Shown in pieces: positions 1-11,748 of a stretch of DNA of 64,000 bases (the first letter of the stretch is position 1; every line of letters starts with the position of its first letter). The stretch comes from Heliopora coerulea (taxonomy: Eukaryota > Cnidaria > Anthozoa > Scleralcyonacea > Helioporidae), in NCBI GenBank assembly GCA_030142905.1, contig JASJOG010000258.1, positions 62,001-126,000 on the forward strand, written 5' to 3'. The notes below the pieces were generated by a model. That model was not told the DNA's origin. It was given only the letters and a program-made list of their open reading frames with translations, and searched no databases. A program made the translations under genes and the position numbers.

Positions 1-929
1 ATTTTCACCTCTAGCTGTATATCCACTGATAACCAGGATTAATATGTGTAGGGTAGGGAAAAATAAGACCGCCCCTTTGTCTGTATTTCCTTCTTCCCCT
101 ACCCCTTCTCTTAGGAAAAAAAACCCCAAATATTTGCTCATTTCTATTCTTTTATATATTTTTAAAGAATTTATCGTTTTCTCCTCAATCATACAAATAA
201 TACAAATAAAATGGTTATTATTTATTCCTGACCTAATACACATGCTTAAATCGCTCTCTCTTCATCGAACAAAATCCAAATCTCCCACACAAATGTCTCA
301 ATTTTTTATTAAAGACTGGGTTGGCAATTCCAATTAAACAACATTTTCAGCAAGTTCTTAACTGATTATAACACCATCATCCTTTCCAGCAAAAGCTTCA
401 TCCATTACCATTTTGAATTCCTTGCTATTTTCCATTTCCATAAATACTTCTTCTGAAGACATTCTCCCTACTCTTTTCTCTCTCAAAAACAGTATGTAGT
501 TCAATTTTCCTCTTTATCTTCACCAAATCGATCACCAGATAAAACCCGATTTTCTCTGGTTTCTTCTTAAACTTGTTACATCTAATTGCAGTTAAAAAAA
601 AACGCATGTCAAATCAAACCCTGCCAAATAATCAACATCCAATATTTGAAGTTTCTATAAAAAATAAATAAAATTAATAACCATCCGGACTTGAAGCAAT
701 TACCTTCATACTTTTACAAGAACACACAATGGTGGTTAACATGGAAAACCATCTGATTTCACTCTCAAGGGGTCCAAAATACGTATTCAGTTCAATTCGA
801 GCAACATCACCTGCCAAACAACCCTAACGATGACAAAAGAACTTCAAAGGACACTAACAAGGAATAATACAAACCGAGAGAACTCAACGAACTCCTTCAT
901 TAAACAATTCTTTTCATGTAACAACAATC
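1..929. other. host flank, no gene recognised
   Basis: AT-rich sequence with short open frames only, none with recognisable motifs or compositional support. The part just before 930 may be the upstream continuation of the Penelope-like fragment that begins there, but I cannot align it convincingly. Confidence 0.4.
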
Positions 930-1107
930 TACCCAATTACACAATAGTCGTCTTTATATACAATTGATAAGAGTCTATATACCAACATACCGAATAACGA
1001 AGGCATCAAAGCATCGATAGGTATGTTAGAAAAAGACGCTAATCAAGACAATAACACATTAGAAATGACACAAAAACTAAACAACAGAATCTTCTGCTTA
1101 CTCTAAC
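930..1107 (+). mobile_element. Penelope-like reverse transcriptase fragment, copy 1
   Basis: One of three related segments of about 180 bp in the first 2.7 kb. Read on the plus strand it gives a motif of the type SLYTNIPNNEGI, which matches the conserved LYTNIP block of Penelope-like reverse transcriptases. Stops and frameshifts mean it is not functional. The same sequence recurs at 2276-2640, so the fragment was tandemly duplicated before the piggyBac-type element at 1112 inserted into this copy. The assignment rests on one motif repeated in three copies; a satellite derived from such an element is the alternative. Confidence 0.5.
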
Positions 1108-1111
1108 TTAA

Positions 1112-2271
1112 CCCTATTTCACATGGCATATCGGTATGCCCTTATTTCACATGGGGGGGGGGCTTTTTTGGCCCCCCCCTAATTATTTTGAGAACGGGAA
1201 ATGGGAAATGCATGAAACTTTGGGATATGTTAGAAAAATATATTACTAGTCAAAAAACATCAAAATATCTACAAAAAATTTTTTTCAAGCGTCTTTGCTG
1301 GGGGTCTGTTCATGTTTATATGTGGAATTTTTCAATACATTCATTACATACATAGCTTGCATGCTTTGTTCATATTGTTCTTTGACAAGATGGACAACAA
1401 TGCTTAGATTTGCCAAGTTTGTTCTTTTGTTCCTTGTAATGAGGCTTTCCCTTCAACTGTTTGATGCAGTAAAAGCATCTTTTTCGATCACTTGGAGCTT
1501 CAAGTGCTGCTGGTTGTTCGACGTACTGTCACTTGTTGTAACTTTTGTAACTTTTCACACCTTTTTCAATACCTCAGATAAGTAGGGTTTCTAATCTGTT
1601 TTACACTTCTTTCTATACATCAAAATATCAATAATGGATTCAACTAACATTTTCATAGAAAAGGGAAGCTTTAAAGATTTGTATAAAAGAAACGTTTTGC
1701 CTGTGATTTGTATTCTACTAATTACTAATTACAGAATACGTGAAAGTAACTCATTGTGTTTACTCCCGAGACTGCATTTTCCAGTTGAAAAGGCAAACAT
1801 AGAACTAAATTGAAGATGTAGTAATAAATCAGTGTGACAAAAAATCAAAAAAGACGTCAAAGTTTGAGAAAAACATTAGAATGTTTGAGTTCAAAAAATA
1901 ACAGCCAGAATTGAATTTTACCCGCTGAAAAAAAATAAAAATGATGATTGCGCATTCAAATTTGTCTTAGACCTAAGATGTAATTGGCAGGCAAAAAAAA
2001 TTCAACATTATTGTCCAAAAAATCTAATCAGACAAAAATAAAACCAAAGATTGTAAAACCGCAAAAAGTGATTTTTCACCCCCAGGCGACAAAAGTGGAA
2101 TAACCCCCAGAAAACGTGAAAAATTTTAAAACTTCTTTATAGCAAAATAACCGCAATAAAAAAATATTAAAAGTCACAAAATTTCAGCCGAATTGGACAA
2201 GCGGTTCAAATTTTATGAAACAAAGTATAGGTGGGGGGGCCAAAAAAGCCCCCCCCCCATGTGAAATAGGG
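1112..2271 (-). mobile_element. internally deleted piggyBac element with TTAA target duplication
   Basis: A 1160-bp element flanked by TTAA at 1108-1111 and 2272-2275. Its ends are inverted copies beginning CCCTATTTCACATGG and running into matching G/C homopolymer blocks around a CTTTTTTGG core. CCCT termini at TTAA are the hallmark of piggyBac. The left end has a second copy of the terminal motif (1139 onward) separated from the first by 12 bp. The uninterrupted target survives at 2455-2458, where both flanks of this element are found joined through a single TTAA. Internally it keeps only the cysteine-rich C-terminus of a transposase on the minus strand, so it could move only with transposase supplied in trans. 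Confidence 0.88.
1316..1540 (-). pseudogene. piggyBac transposase C-terminal cysteine-rich domain remnant
   Basis: Minus-strand reading gives a cysteine series RCFYC, then KHCCPSCQ, then VCNEC followed by FH before a TAA at 1316-1318. This spacing is that of the cross-brace zinc domain at the C-terminus of piggyBac-family transposases, which binds the transposon ends. One in-frame stop lies between the second and third cysteine pairs. No DDD catalytic domain remains in the element. The position inside TTAA-flanked CCCT termini supports the identification independently of the protein motif. Confidence 0.7.
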
Positions 2272-2275
2272 TTAA

Positions 2276-2640
2276 CATCAATCTACCATAACATAATACC
2301 CGTCACTATAAACCCCATGAGTCTACATCACAACATACCAAATGACGAAGGCATCGAGGCCTACGTAGGTACGTTAAAAGAAGATGCTGGATCCGACAAT
2401 AACACATAAGTGATCTCAACTGAAACATTTTAACAATCTTCCGCTTACTCTAACTTAACATCAATCTACCATAACATAATGCCCCTCACTATAGACGTCA
2501 GGAGTCTATATAACAACATACCAAATGACTAAGGCATCGATGCCTACATAGGTATGTTAGAAGAACACGCTGGATCCGACAATAACACAGAAGAGATCAT
2601 AATTGAAACATTTTTACCAGTAATGATGAAAAAATGTTTT
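2276..2640 (+). mobile_element. Penelope-like reverse transcriptase fragments, copies 2 and 3
   Basis: Two tandem units of about 180 bp (junction near 2454-2459) related to the segment at 930-1107. Both encode the LYxNIPND block with following acidic residues (EDAGSDNNT or EEHAGSDNNT), and copy 3 runs on into KCFKFN, resembling the next conserved stretch of Penelope-like RTs. Copy 2 lies directly beside the right TTAA of the piggyBac element; the copy 2/copy 3 junction is the empty target site. Confidence 0.5.
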
Positions 2641-3469
2641 AAATTCAACATGGTGTCAAATAACACATGAACTCAGCTTGCAACACTACCCTCTTATGAC
2701 CCAACACTTCACAATTATCCTCAAAGGACACATTTGATCCACGCACCCTTTATTTACTGGGAACGAACAACACTACTCGCTTAAATTTCACATCACAACT
2801 CGTTCATGCTTCCATTCTGTCCAATGCTAACATGGATGCCCACCTTCTCTCATCATGCGGTAAACTCCCCTTAAGATTACGATGGCATGCAGAATTGGTC
2901 TTTCCAAGACACACAACAAGACTGGTAAGCACACATCTTATCTCTTTCTATTTATATTTTATCTTATTTGATTTCATACTGATTATCGCTTCTCCTCCGA
3001 CTGTATAACATTGACTGCCAAGGCCAAAACATACGTCCAGGGTTGTGTCCCAAGATATTTATGCACAAGACAATGTTATGCATCTTTTACTCTTTCTCTC
3101 TGTATTCATACATACTTCTTTATTAAACTCTACACTGCATGGCCAACTGTGTAGCCATCTAACTGTCGGTAAAACCCTAAGTCCGGGTGGTCGCTTTTGA
3201 ATTCCCGTATCGCACTTGTACTAATAACTAATACACCTTCACAACACAAATGTATACTCCACGATTTACTCTGAAACTAAAGACTCATACTCATTCACTC
3301 AACTCCACATGGCATACCACTAGTGTAGCCATGTCATGCTCGCTATAGCCCATGGCTAAAGGCGCGTTCCATCATCAACAGTTTCAACTCCCAATCGTTA
3401 GAACAATCACAACTACACAACTGTAACACCAGTGTGGTTCCAATTACCTGCTTAAAAACAAAAAAATCA
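2641..3469. other. no gene recognised
   Basis: The first 250 bp may be decayed downstream sequence of the Penelope-like fragment. The rest shows no open frame with recognisable motifs. Two short related segments (around 3140-3165 and 3305-3335, both containing GTGTAGCCAT) hint at a repeat but are too short to classify. Confidence 0.35.
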
Positions 3470-3893
3470 AGGTATCATGACCCCAATATTTTTGTCCAGA
3501 GGGTTCAATCTTCAAAACAACATAGTTTGAATCGAGACCTGTCCAATAAACATTTTCCATGTCCAAAAGCTTGGTCTTGTATGTCCTTCTACCAATCTTA
3601 ACATCCATTAGGCACTTAAATCCCCAGACACAAAATGTTCCTCACACATCAATTACAATACCTGAAAGGTAAACTTCACTTCCAACCACTATCATATGAT
3701 CAAATACAAACTCACTACCATCACCACCTATATGTATTCCAAACTCTTCTCCATTTGTGTCATCTGGCTGTTTCATAGCAAGAGTAACAATTCTACATAT
3801 CTCATCTTTTCAAACAAGACAAACTTTCCCTCTTGCTTTACGTATTTGTTCACAAGGACAAACAAGATCAGTACAATCTTGACAAGTACTCAT
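3470..3893 (-). pseudogene. unknown cysteine-containing protein fragment with two stops
   Basis: From an ATG at 3893 the minus strand reads a coherent protein of about 140 codons broken only by two TGA codons. The start is cysteine-rich (STCQDC, VCPCEQ), the middle has an IHIGGDGSEF segment and the end a YVVLKIEPSGQKYWG segment. The consistency of one frame over 420 bp with just two stops in AT-rich DNA suggests real ancestry. I do not recognise the family; a fragment of a mobile-element protein or of a host gene are both possible. Confidence 0.4.
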
Positions 3894-4025
3894 GACCTCC
3901 AAATATTCAATGCTCTTATACTAAAATAACTAACAATTTAATCAATTAAAAAGTTTACAACTGGGCTCTCTATGTCCAATGTCCCGAGAAGCCAAGAAGA
4001 GCTAACCTATCAAGGTAGTTTTAGT

Positions 4026-4100
4026 CTGCCATGCTGATTTTCGTTTGGTATTAAAAACCTGTCGTTTTGTAATAATTTACTGCAATTTATTGTGGACAAA
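4026..4100 (+). repeat. direct repeat, copy 1, flanking the gypsy/LINE nest
   Basis: About 75 bp beginning near GATTTTCGTTTGGTATTAAA, closely repeated in the same orientation at 6473-6547. It brackets the gypsy gag/pol relic with its LINE insertion and might be a remnant of a long terminal repeat or of the element's own sequence; no TG..CA ends are evident. Confidence 0.5.
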
Positions 4101-4781
4101 AGTACACGGTGTCATTGAAGTGGGATCCACAATGAGTGTAACAGTTCAATTGCCCAAAAATTCGATTTCAGGAACGGTGAATGGGCCAAATGGAGCCATA
4201 GATTCGAGAGATTCCGACATGCATCAGGACTCACAAAAGATGACAAGACCGGCCAGATAAATACATTGATCTATTCCACGAGAGACCAGGCAGAGCTGAA
4301 GAAGTATGACACAGTGATAAAGAAATTTGATGAGCACTTTGTAATATGCCGAAATGTTATTTTTGAATGAGCAAATTTTAACCAGAGGAAACAGGAGGAC
4401 AGTGAGACAGTTGATAGCTTCATAACTGCACTTCATGCTCCAGCTGAACACTGCACTTACGGAACTTTGCAGGACGATATGATCCAGAGAAGTTGCAACT
4501 CGACCCTGACTTGACCTTGGCCAAAGCTACACACACAGACAGGCAAAATGAAGCAGTAAAGAAACAGCAAGCACTTATGAGAAATGATTTTAAAGAATCT
4601 ACCAAGACTAGTAAAGAAGTGGATGCAGTTAGAACTAAGAATTCACAGAAGAACAGGAAACATAGTACTTCTGGAGGTCAGAAAAAGCAAAACAAGCAAG
4701 TACCACCTACAATGATCAAGTGTGACTGCTGTGGTAAGTCGTCTAGTCATCCTAGACAAAGCTGCCTGGCAATGAATGAAT
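4101..4781 (+). pseudogene. Ty3/gypsy gag remnant with zinc knuckle
   Basis: Plus-strand frames, with a stop and shifts, give typical gypsy Gag segments: FDEHFV, NFNQRKQED, TVDSFITALHAPAEHC, then LQLDPDLTLAKA and a basic linker ending in a zinc-knuckle start CDCCGKSSSH. Gag would coat the element RNA. The frame runs through 4493-4783 without a break and stops where the LINE at 4782 begins; pol sequence resumes after the LINE near 5960. The gene is dead through stops and the insertion. Confidence 0.72.
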
Positions 4782-5958
4782 GAAAACTTTATTTAAGTGC
4801 CTATGTTTTTAGCTATAAGCTAATGGGGGACACAGTAAAATAATAAGTTAAATACCAGATACAAATCCCTAAAAAATAAAATAAAAAAAAATGTTAAAAA
4901 TTACAAGTAGATAATATAATTATATAATTATTTACAAAATTTGTTAAAAAGCCTAAAAACGTTTAAATATTTACGAGAGTTGAAAGGTCAACTTTCCTAA
5001 TGTTCCTCTTAAATGAGTTCAGAGTTTCTATCATTCTTAAGTGTCTTGGTGACTTCGACCAAATAAAAGGTCCCATATATTTTATTTAATTCCTAACAAT
5101 TCTAACAGTTTTGAATCTTGGTAGTTTGAAGTCACTATTCTGTAAGTTACACTGAGTGCTCTTCAAAATAAATAAGTCAGAAATATTCACGGGTACGAGA
5201 CTGTGCTTAATTTTAAACATCAGCATGGCAATGTCTTGTAGACACCTATTGTATGACGTCAGTATTTTGGCATGGTCTAGCAGTTCTTGATAGGACGCTG
5301 ATCTGGTTTTGTACACTGCTCTTAGTGATCGCTTGAGCTTTCTCCGATCTGATGCATTGCAAAAGTGCCAGACTAGATGGCAGTACATTAGATGGGGCAT
5401 AATTAAAGACTTGTAAAGTGATAGTTTAGCATTACAAGGTATCAAGTTGCATATCGATTTGAACTCCCAACAGCTTTATTTCCTCCTTTCTCAATAACAT
5501 GTCCATCTACAGCTCTATCTTGATTGTCGTTGTCTATGTCAACATTTCTCGGATTAATTGTAAGTAGCTGAAACTTTTCTGGGTTGGCTGAGAGATAGTT
5601 GTTCTTGTACCAGGATAGAGCTTGCTCTCCATGGGTCTTGTGACTACATCGTGCTTCTTCCCTATGACATACATCTGCTGGTCGTCGGCATACATACTCG
5701 GATTAGCATTATATATATGGAATGACATGTCATTTCGGAACAAATTGCACAGAAGGGTACCGAAAGATGAGCCCTGAGGACAAGAGATTTGGTCCGACAT
5801 AAATGCTCTAAAAAGGGTCACTGGGAAGTTGTATGCAGTATAAAAGTGGTAGCCAAAGTTGAGAAACAACATGTATTCCTTGGAGAAGTAGGGTATGAGA
5901 CCACTGGATGCTTTTGGTCCATAACCTTGTGTAAACAACTCACCAATCACTTTTAAGA
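4782..5958 (-). mobile_element. 5'-truncated LINE (non-LTR retrotransposon) inserted in the gypsy relic
   Basis: Minus-strand frames 5534-5958 and 5086-5445 encode the second half of a LINE reverse transcriptase: the block SCPQGSSFGTLLCNLF, then the catalytic box MYADDQQ, and after a frameshift a thumb/connection region with LYKSLIMPHLMYC. The 3' end lies at the left, with a GAATGAATGAATG tract at the junction near 4778-4792 that would be the short tail repeat of the insertion. No endonuclease domain is present. It splits gypsy gag from gypsy protease/RT, so it inserted later. Confidence 0.7.
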
Positions 5959-6466
5959 TTGATATGGGTGCAGAGGTCACAGTAATCCCAGCAGACCTAC
6001 AAATCACTAAAACCTATCCCCAAGCTCAAAGAGTCCAATAAGATCCTACACAGACCTGCCAAAATGGCACTCCCAGTCAGCGCATGTTTTGAAGCAAGAA
6101 TCCAACAAGGTGACAATGCAACCAATCAGGAGATATTTGTAGTAGATGGCACTCACCAAGCACTTCTAGGATTACCAGCTATTGTGTCACTTGGAATTGT
6201 AAAGAAAATTGATAGCATCAACAAAGATTACAAGTCACAATTCCCAAAGCTGTTCACAGTTGTGGGGAGATTGGATGGTCCTGGTTATGTTATAAAGTTG
6301 AAAGAAGATGCTAAGCCTCGTGCTTATTACTACATCATGTAGAGTGCTTCTACCACTTTCTGAAGTGAAAGAAGAACTTAACCGGAAGAAAAAAAATGCA
6401 CATTATTTCAAAAGTTGATGAGCCAACCGAGTGGTGTGCTGGCATGGTAGTCATTCTGAACCCTAG
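5959..6466 (+). pseudogene. Ty3/gypsy protease and start of reverse transcriptase, decayed
   Basis: The plus strand reads an aspartic-protease-like stretch (IDMGAEVTVIP), then from 6064 the segment GLPAIVSLGIV, a linker with FTVVGRLDGPGYVIKL, and the RT entry segment KEDAKPRA. After an in-frame TAG at 6340 the match continues with PTEWCAG-like residues before dying out. This is the continuation of the gag relic at 4101-4781. Confidence 0.65.
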
Positions 6467-6472
6467 TGGAAG

Positions 6473-6547
6473 TCCGCCATGTTGATTTTCGTTTGGTATT
6501 AAAAACCTGTTGTTTTGTAATTGTTTAGCACAATTTATTCTGGACTG
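6473..6547 (+). repeat. direct repeat, copy 2, flanking the gypsy/LINE nest
   Basis: Second copy of the sequence at 4026-4100, same orientation, with several substitutions. It begins where the recognisable gypsy pol match ends. Confidence 0.5.
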
Positions 6548-6732
6548 CAGTACAACAACAAACTCCACACAATACTCTTCACAAAATCGGACATGGCAAG
6601 CCAACCAAACATGTCACCAAAACATCACAAGGTCAACTGACTAAACTACCTCATGAAGTATGTACATACCCACAAACATTCAAAAAGATAGTGTATATGC
6701 GAGAGTGATAGTAAATGTCACATATTGTTTAT

Positions 6733-7014
6733 CAGGGGCGGATCAATGCTCATCTGACAGGAGGGGTGCAGATTTCCCTGGGGGGATGCATTGGTGTGCT
6801 ACCAAAGGGGCTGACCGGGCTGCTGTATTTTTTTTTAGGCATATTGCCATAAGCCCATACTCTTATTGACAAATGTATAAGTTTCTTTAAATAAAACCTA
6901 TAATAAAAATAATAACCTACAGTATGCACGCCATTTTCAAATTTTTCTGAGGGGGTACTAGAAGATTTTTGGGGGTGTGCACCCCCCTGCACCCCCCAGA
7001 AAATGCACCCCTGT
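6733..7014. mobile_element. hAT-type non-autonomous element (MITE)
   Basis: A 282-bp element starting CAGGGGCGGATC and ending GCACCCCTG, so the termini are imperfect inverted repeats of CAGGGG type. It is flanked by a perfect 8-bp duplication TTGTTTAT at 6725-6732 and 7015-7022, which is the hAT superfamily target size. Internal C/G runs near the right end (GGGGGTGTGCACCCCC) form a short palindrome. No transposase is encoded. Confidence 0.85.
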
Positions 7015-7022
7015 TGTTTATC

Positions 7023-7464
7023 TGTGTGAACAACTAAACTGGATCTCGAACTTTTATAGTATCCATCTGCTGGTACATCAGCATGTATGTTGTAGTTCGG
7101 TATGATTATTATATCTTTATTAGCACAAATTTATGACTTAAATCAGTCAAAGTTATTTTTCTTTGGGAAAATCTGTAATATTTTCATCATCACTTACCCC
7201 ACATTGACCTATTGAGATTTATTTTAAATAAATTATAATCTACAAATCGCCTTTCTTTATTTTTATTTAAATAATCTTCATATTCAATCGTCAAATCCTT
7301 TATTACTCTTGTTTTTTTTTTTGAATTATGAACATCATGAACTGTAAAAACTTCTGGAGATTCATGTCTGTAATTGATATAGGTTTAAAAATAATCAATT
7401 CCATCAAAAATACAATCTTTCGATTGACAGAGAAAAAAAAAACAGTTCTTGTTTCTAGTAATAA
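7023..7464. other. no gene recognised; left flank of element A
   Basis: AT-rich spacer between the hAT element and the left terminus of Maverick element A. The six bases before the terminus (TAATAA) agree with the six bases after the right terminus (TTACAA) at four positions, which could be a decayed 6-bp target duplication. Confidence 0.4.
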
Positions 7465-8117
7465 AGGTAAAAAGGCCTCCATGCAAAAAAATTACCAATC
7501 AGAAGGCTGGATTGTTTAATGCACCAATGGGAAGGGCAGATTAGGGATTAACGTTGGGGGAGTGACCTGTAATTTTTCTATTGATTATTTATAAGCAATT
7601 TTTAATGAGAAGCCTGGTCAGTGGGTGCCCACTCCATGCAATGGCAGGCTCACTCGAAAGCGAAGTAATGGTGAAGGTTCGGCAAAGTAAAAAGTGACCA
7701 TTGGTGAATTTCTCGAAGCTTCCCAACTGTTTTTTTGGATATTGTGGTCAATAGCGAAGTCCGTTTGGGACGATTTTTCACACACTTGTTCCTTTCATCA
7801 CCAGGAAGACTTCTGTGGAGTTAGTTTTTTGAGTCCAAGCAAAGCAATTTCTTGTGGTCAGAGTTCGAAGAAGCAGTTTTCCAGATGTCGTGGTCAATGG
7901 CAAAGTCCGTTTGAGTTGATTTTTCACATACTTGTCCATTTCATTGTTAGAAAGACTTCTGCAGAGTTGATTTTGCCATTTGAAGCAAGTTTTTGCAGCC
8001 ATACTTTGAAGAAACAGTTTGTTTGAATAGCGATGACTAATCGATAAAAATTTTAATAATCTGGAACATGTCAATTGTGTTTGGACAGGTTGTCAAGTGG
8101 TACTTGAGTTAATTTGC
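7465..8117. repeat. element A left terminal inverted repeat
   Basis: About 650 bp that is the inverted counterpart of 37696-38414, with high similarity and small indels from the terminal AGGTAAAAAGGCC inward. Landmarks shared by both copies are ACCAATCA, GGGGGAGTGACCT and AAGCAATTTTTAATGA. The inner part contains a repeat of about 145 bp (AGTCCGTTTG to ACTTCTG, near 7760 and 7904). Confidence 0.9.
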
Positions 8118-11100
8118 ATAGTTTCTCTTCACCTTGCAATATGAATTGTCTTTGACAGAGATTCACTTCACTTTTTACAATATTTGAATGATGAGCTTGC
8201 TTTCTCTACTGCAACGCCACTTGACTGGCTGGAGCTTGTTTGGAAAAGAAGCTACATCATTGAAGAAGCTCGACTTGTGTTGTTTTCCAGCTGAATTTAG
8301 GTGGTGGAGTAGTATTCGCCTGATTTTACAAGGGAGTTGGAAAATACCAAAGTTGTTTGGAAAGGAAGAAATTGGTCACTGGTACAAAGACATTAAACAT
8401 AAAGATGTACAAATCGAGAGTGATTTGGGAGACTTATGTACAAACTTTGACTAATTACAAGGATTGTGACGATTTGGAAAGAAACACATCGATGACAAGA
8501 GAATGTTGAGGAGGATAAAAAAATAGCAGAGGATGAGGAGAGTTTCTATAAGGATTTAAAAAATTATTATTTTTTTGTTCTCCTGGATGGAAGGAATTCT
8601 GGCTATGTCTTGGTCACCATGTTCCTTTTCTAACAGTCAATCTACCAGCTTGCTATTCTGTCATTCACTTGACTTTTCAGACTTTGATAGGGAAAAAGCT
8701 GAAAGATACGGAATGTCTTCCTCGATTTTTGTTACCCTCTGATTTTCAGGAGTATAAGATTGATGTCAACCTTTTTTGGTTAGAACAGGAAAACAAGTCA
8801 GGCCAAGTGGAGGAGAATTTCTGAACAAAAATAAAAAAAGATCCATATATTTTATCAAAGTTTCAATGATAGAACAAAGACTTTTCAGAGTCATCTCTAT
8901 TATCTTTAGAACAAAAGGAATATTTGAACAGTTGTCATCTTTACTGTTTTTGACAAAATGATGAATTTTTGAACTTAGCAGTCAGATTTGAAAGATGGAG
9001 AGATGATGACTTGCTGAGTTTGTTCTTTTTTTCCCAGCCTCTCTTAGTCTTCTCTTCGAAAATCACCATTTGGACAATCACTGAGTTTGTTAAAAGTTAG
9101 AGTTGCCTTATTTAATAGAATAATTTGGATCTTTGTAATTCTGAGTGCAAGGAAGCCATTTTTGTTCAGAAGTTCCAGACGTTGTTCATGATTGATGTGA
9201 AGTCACTGTCTTTGAGAAAAAGTTCTTGTGGAGACATTAAGGAGACCAAACAAACATCAATTCTGTATTCAGCTTGGCTTTAGACCCATTTGGATGTAAA
9301 TTTTCGTTGTCTGTTTTCTGTTTTTTAAATTTTCTGTTCCAAATTTTGACTGTGTGTTCCCACTATTTCTGATGACTTCCCATGATGACAAGTGGAGATA
9401 GAGGAAGATGAACAGATAGATGTTCGGTCTCTTTGGTCTTGCTGGATTTTATTCGCATGCCATGTTTGAAAATGTCTGATTTTCTTTTGTACTTTGGGCA
9501 TATGCAAGATGAATATTTGTTAGTTGAGGGAATTTCCACTGTGGTTGGTTTATATTTTCTTGGCATCACTGGACAGAAATATGGAGATATTTCTGAACTC
9601 AAAACTTTGTCTCGTGTGTGTTTTTTTTTTTTTAGGTTTCTTCTCTTCATTTCACTTGTTATTTGGGAGGTATTTTCTGCATGTTTATATCGTGTTGAAA
9701 TTGGGGATAACATTGTCGGAAAGTGGCTCTCCTACCGAGATAGTATCATTGCACACACTTTCTTGATTTTTGATTTGATTTTAATCCTGCGTATTTTCTT
9801 CAGGTTGGATATTCTTGAAGAAATTTGATAAATTATAATTTGTCTTTTGTGGGTATCTTGAATATTGAGATCACCAAGAGATTCATACACTCTGGACTTG
9901 CTCCAATACTCAAGGTACCAAACAAGGACTCTGAGGTGGAGAGAGAAAGGTGTCAAATGTAAATCGTAGAGAGAAAGAAATAATGAGTTTGGAAATTCAT
10001 GTGTGTCCATGATGTCTTTCTCAGTGGGGGAGTGGGTTGCAAATAGTTATCTCCATTAGGAAACTATAATCCTTCTGTCACTGTGTCTGAAGTGGCATTT
10101 TCTGATTCGATCAAAATCCTAACCCTTGACATTTACATTAACAATTTGAAGTATGATAGGTGTGTACAGTTTTGGACAAACATATAAATCATCAGGAAGT
10201 TGCAGTGGCGTATGAGAGATGAAATGAAAACTTATTTACAGAAAATAAATATGATACAAGCAATACAAATCGTATTACGTGGAAAAATAGGACTGAAGAA
10301 TTTGAAGAATGAACTTGCATAATCCTGGTTTGTGTGCAAGAGAAATCAGGACAAACCAGAGTTCAAGATGAAAAATTAGAAAAATTGTGTGGTCCTGACA
10401 GGTGGAGAAGACCTGTCAAGACACACTACAGGAAAAGTAATTCCAAAAAATGATAGCTTTGAAGCTATTCGACATGTTTTGCGATGGGTATGGACATCTC
10501 GAAACTATCGAATATCCAAAGAGCTAGCTATGCTGTTGAAGAAAAATCTTATAGTACATTTAAAAATATCTAAATTTGTCCCATTATAAATCTACATGGG
10601 ATGTTGACAAAGATTCTGACTCAACTCTGACTTTCTTGAAATGTCTCCTGATGTGAATGTGGTCGGGGTATCATCTTCTGATTGCATAATTTACTATATC
10701 CTGCCAGTAGCAGTCCGTTCAACGATTCTGACTCGCTCTCAATAAGAAGCTAAAAATAAAATGTTGTTGTTGCTGATTCTCACCAATTGAGACACTTGAG
10801 TAAGAGAAGGTGGAATTATCTGGGAAATCAAGTTAAAAAGGGAATGCAAGTTGGATGAGGAAAAAAGTCAAAAAGAAATATGATTAAAATGAAAATATTT
10901 TAATAAACTTTGAATATGATATGATTGTTTATAATGTATTAACTTACATAATGATTATACAAATTATTTGTTTTCAAAATTATATTCATAACTTCCATAT
11001 CTTTGGTTGGGTAACCATGTTGTGTCCAAACCATCATCAAGTGTCTGACCTTTCTCAACAAATTCTGGTTCATCTTTCTTTTTTTTATTATTTGCTGCTG

Positions 11101-11149
11101 TTTTTTCTGGAAAGAAGGATTGATAAAAATTTTTATTTTGGCTAAGATT
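8118..11149. other. element A left arm, decayed, no gene recognised
   Basis: By position this matches the B arm beyond 60.6 kb. Short open frames exist at 8188-8454, 9363-9713 and 10389-10589, but none shows a motif, a homologous B gene or a neighbour that would give it a role. They may be fragments of accessory genes. I see no RNA gene here. Confidence 0.35.
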
Positions 11150-11410
11150 ATGGCTGATGGAATAATTACTGAAACTGTGAAATTTTGGCATAAAGATATT
11201 AATTTGGATGGGAGTCCATCATATATCGTTAATAAATGTTATATTCTTTATATGTCGTTAGCGAATAGACAGTATGCTGATTATGCTACAACTGGAAGAA
11301 CTGTGACTGCTTTCCCTACAATAACTGGATACACTGGCAAAGAAATTGGACCAGGATTTAATCCTTTCCCTACTGATCCCTGGGGAGACAAACGACATCA
11401 GTTTTCCTGA
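11150..11410 (+). pseudogene. unknown protein fragment in element A left arm
   Basis: An 86-codon open frame from the ATG at 11150 (MADGIITETVKFWHKD) with a balanced composition and a segment TGKEIGPGFNPFPTDPWG near its end, unlike the lysine/isoleucine-rich random frames around it. The sequence after the stop has no continuation in any frame. It could be an N-terminal piece of a structural or accessory gene; I find no match to an element B protein. Confidence 0.35.
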
Positions 11411-11748
11411 AGTCAGTTATGGGACTCTTTGTATTTTGTAGTGAAAATCAAAACATATATGGTTAGTAGATTTAAGGAGCACTACACACATCCAAACACA
11501 CAAAAATAAATTAGATTGCTACTCGTTGACTTGATCAACTGGATTGTCTAAGTGAACACAATTGCATCTGAAAATTTGATCAAGAAAATATTTTTGAATT
11601 TGGCACCATAACAATAGGCAAATATGATCGAACAATACAGAAAAAATAATGATGACTCAAAGATGCAGCTTTGTTTTAGATACTAAATCAGATTTGTAAT
11701 ATATTTATATATACATAATGAAAAAGACAACTAAACTATTATTTATGA

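Noticed and set aside
44..337. 97-codon open frame at the left edge
   Set aside because: No motif, hydrophobic/lysine-rich random composition, no supporting neighbours.
6660..6992. Open frames on both strands within the hAT element
   Set aside because: They span the target duplication and G/C runs of a non-coding MITE.
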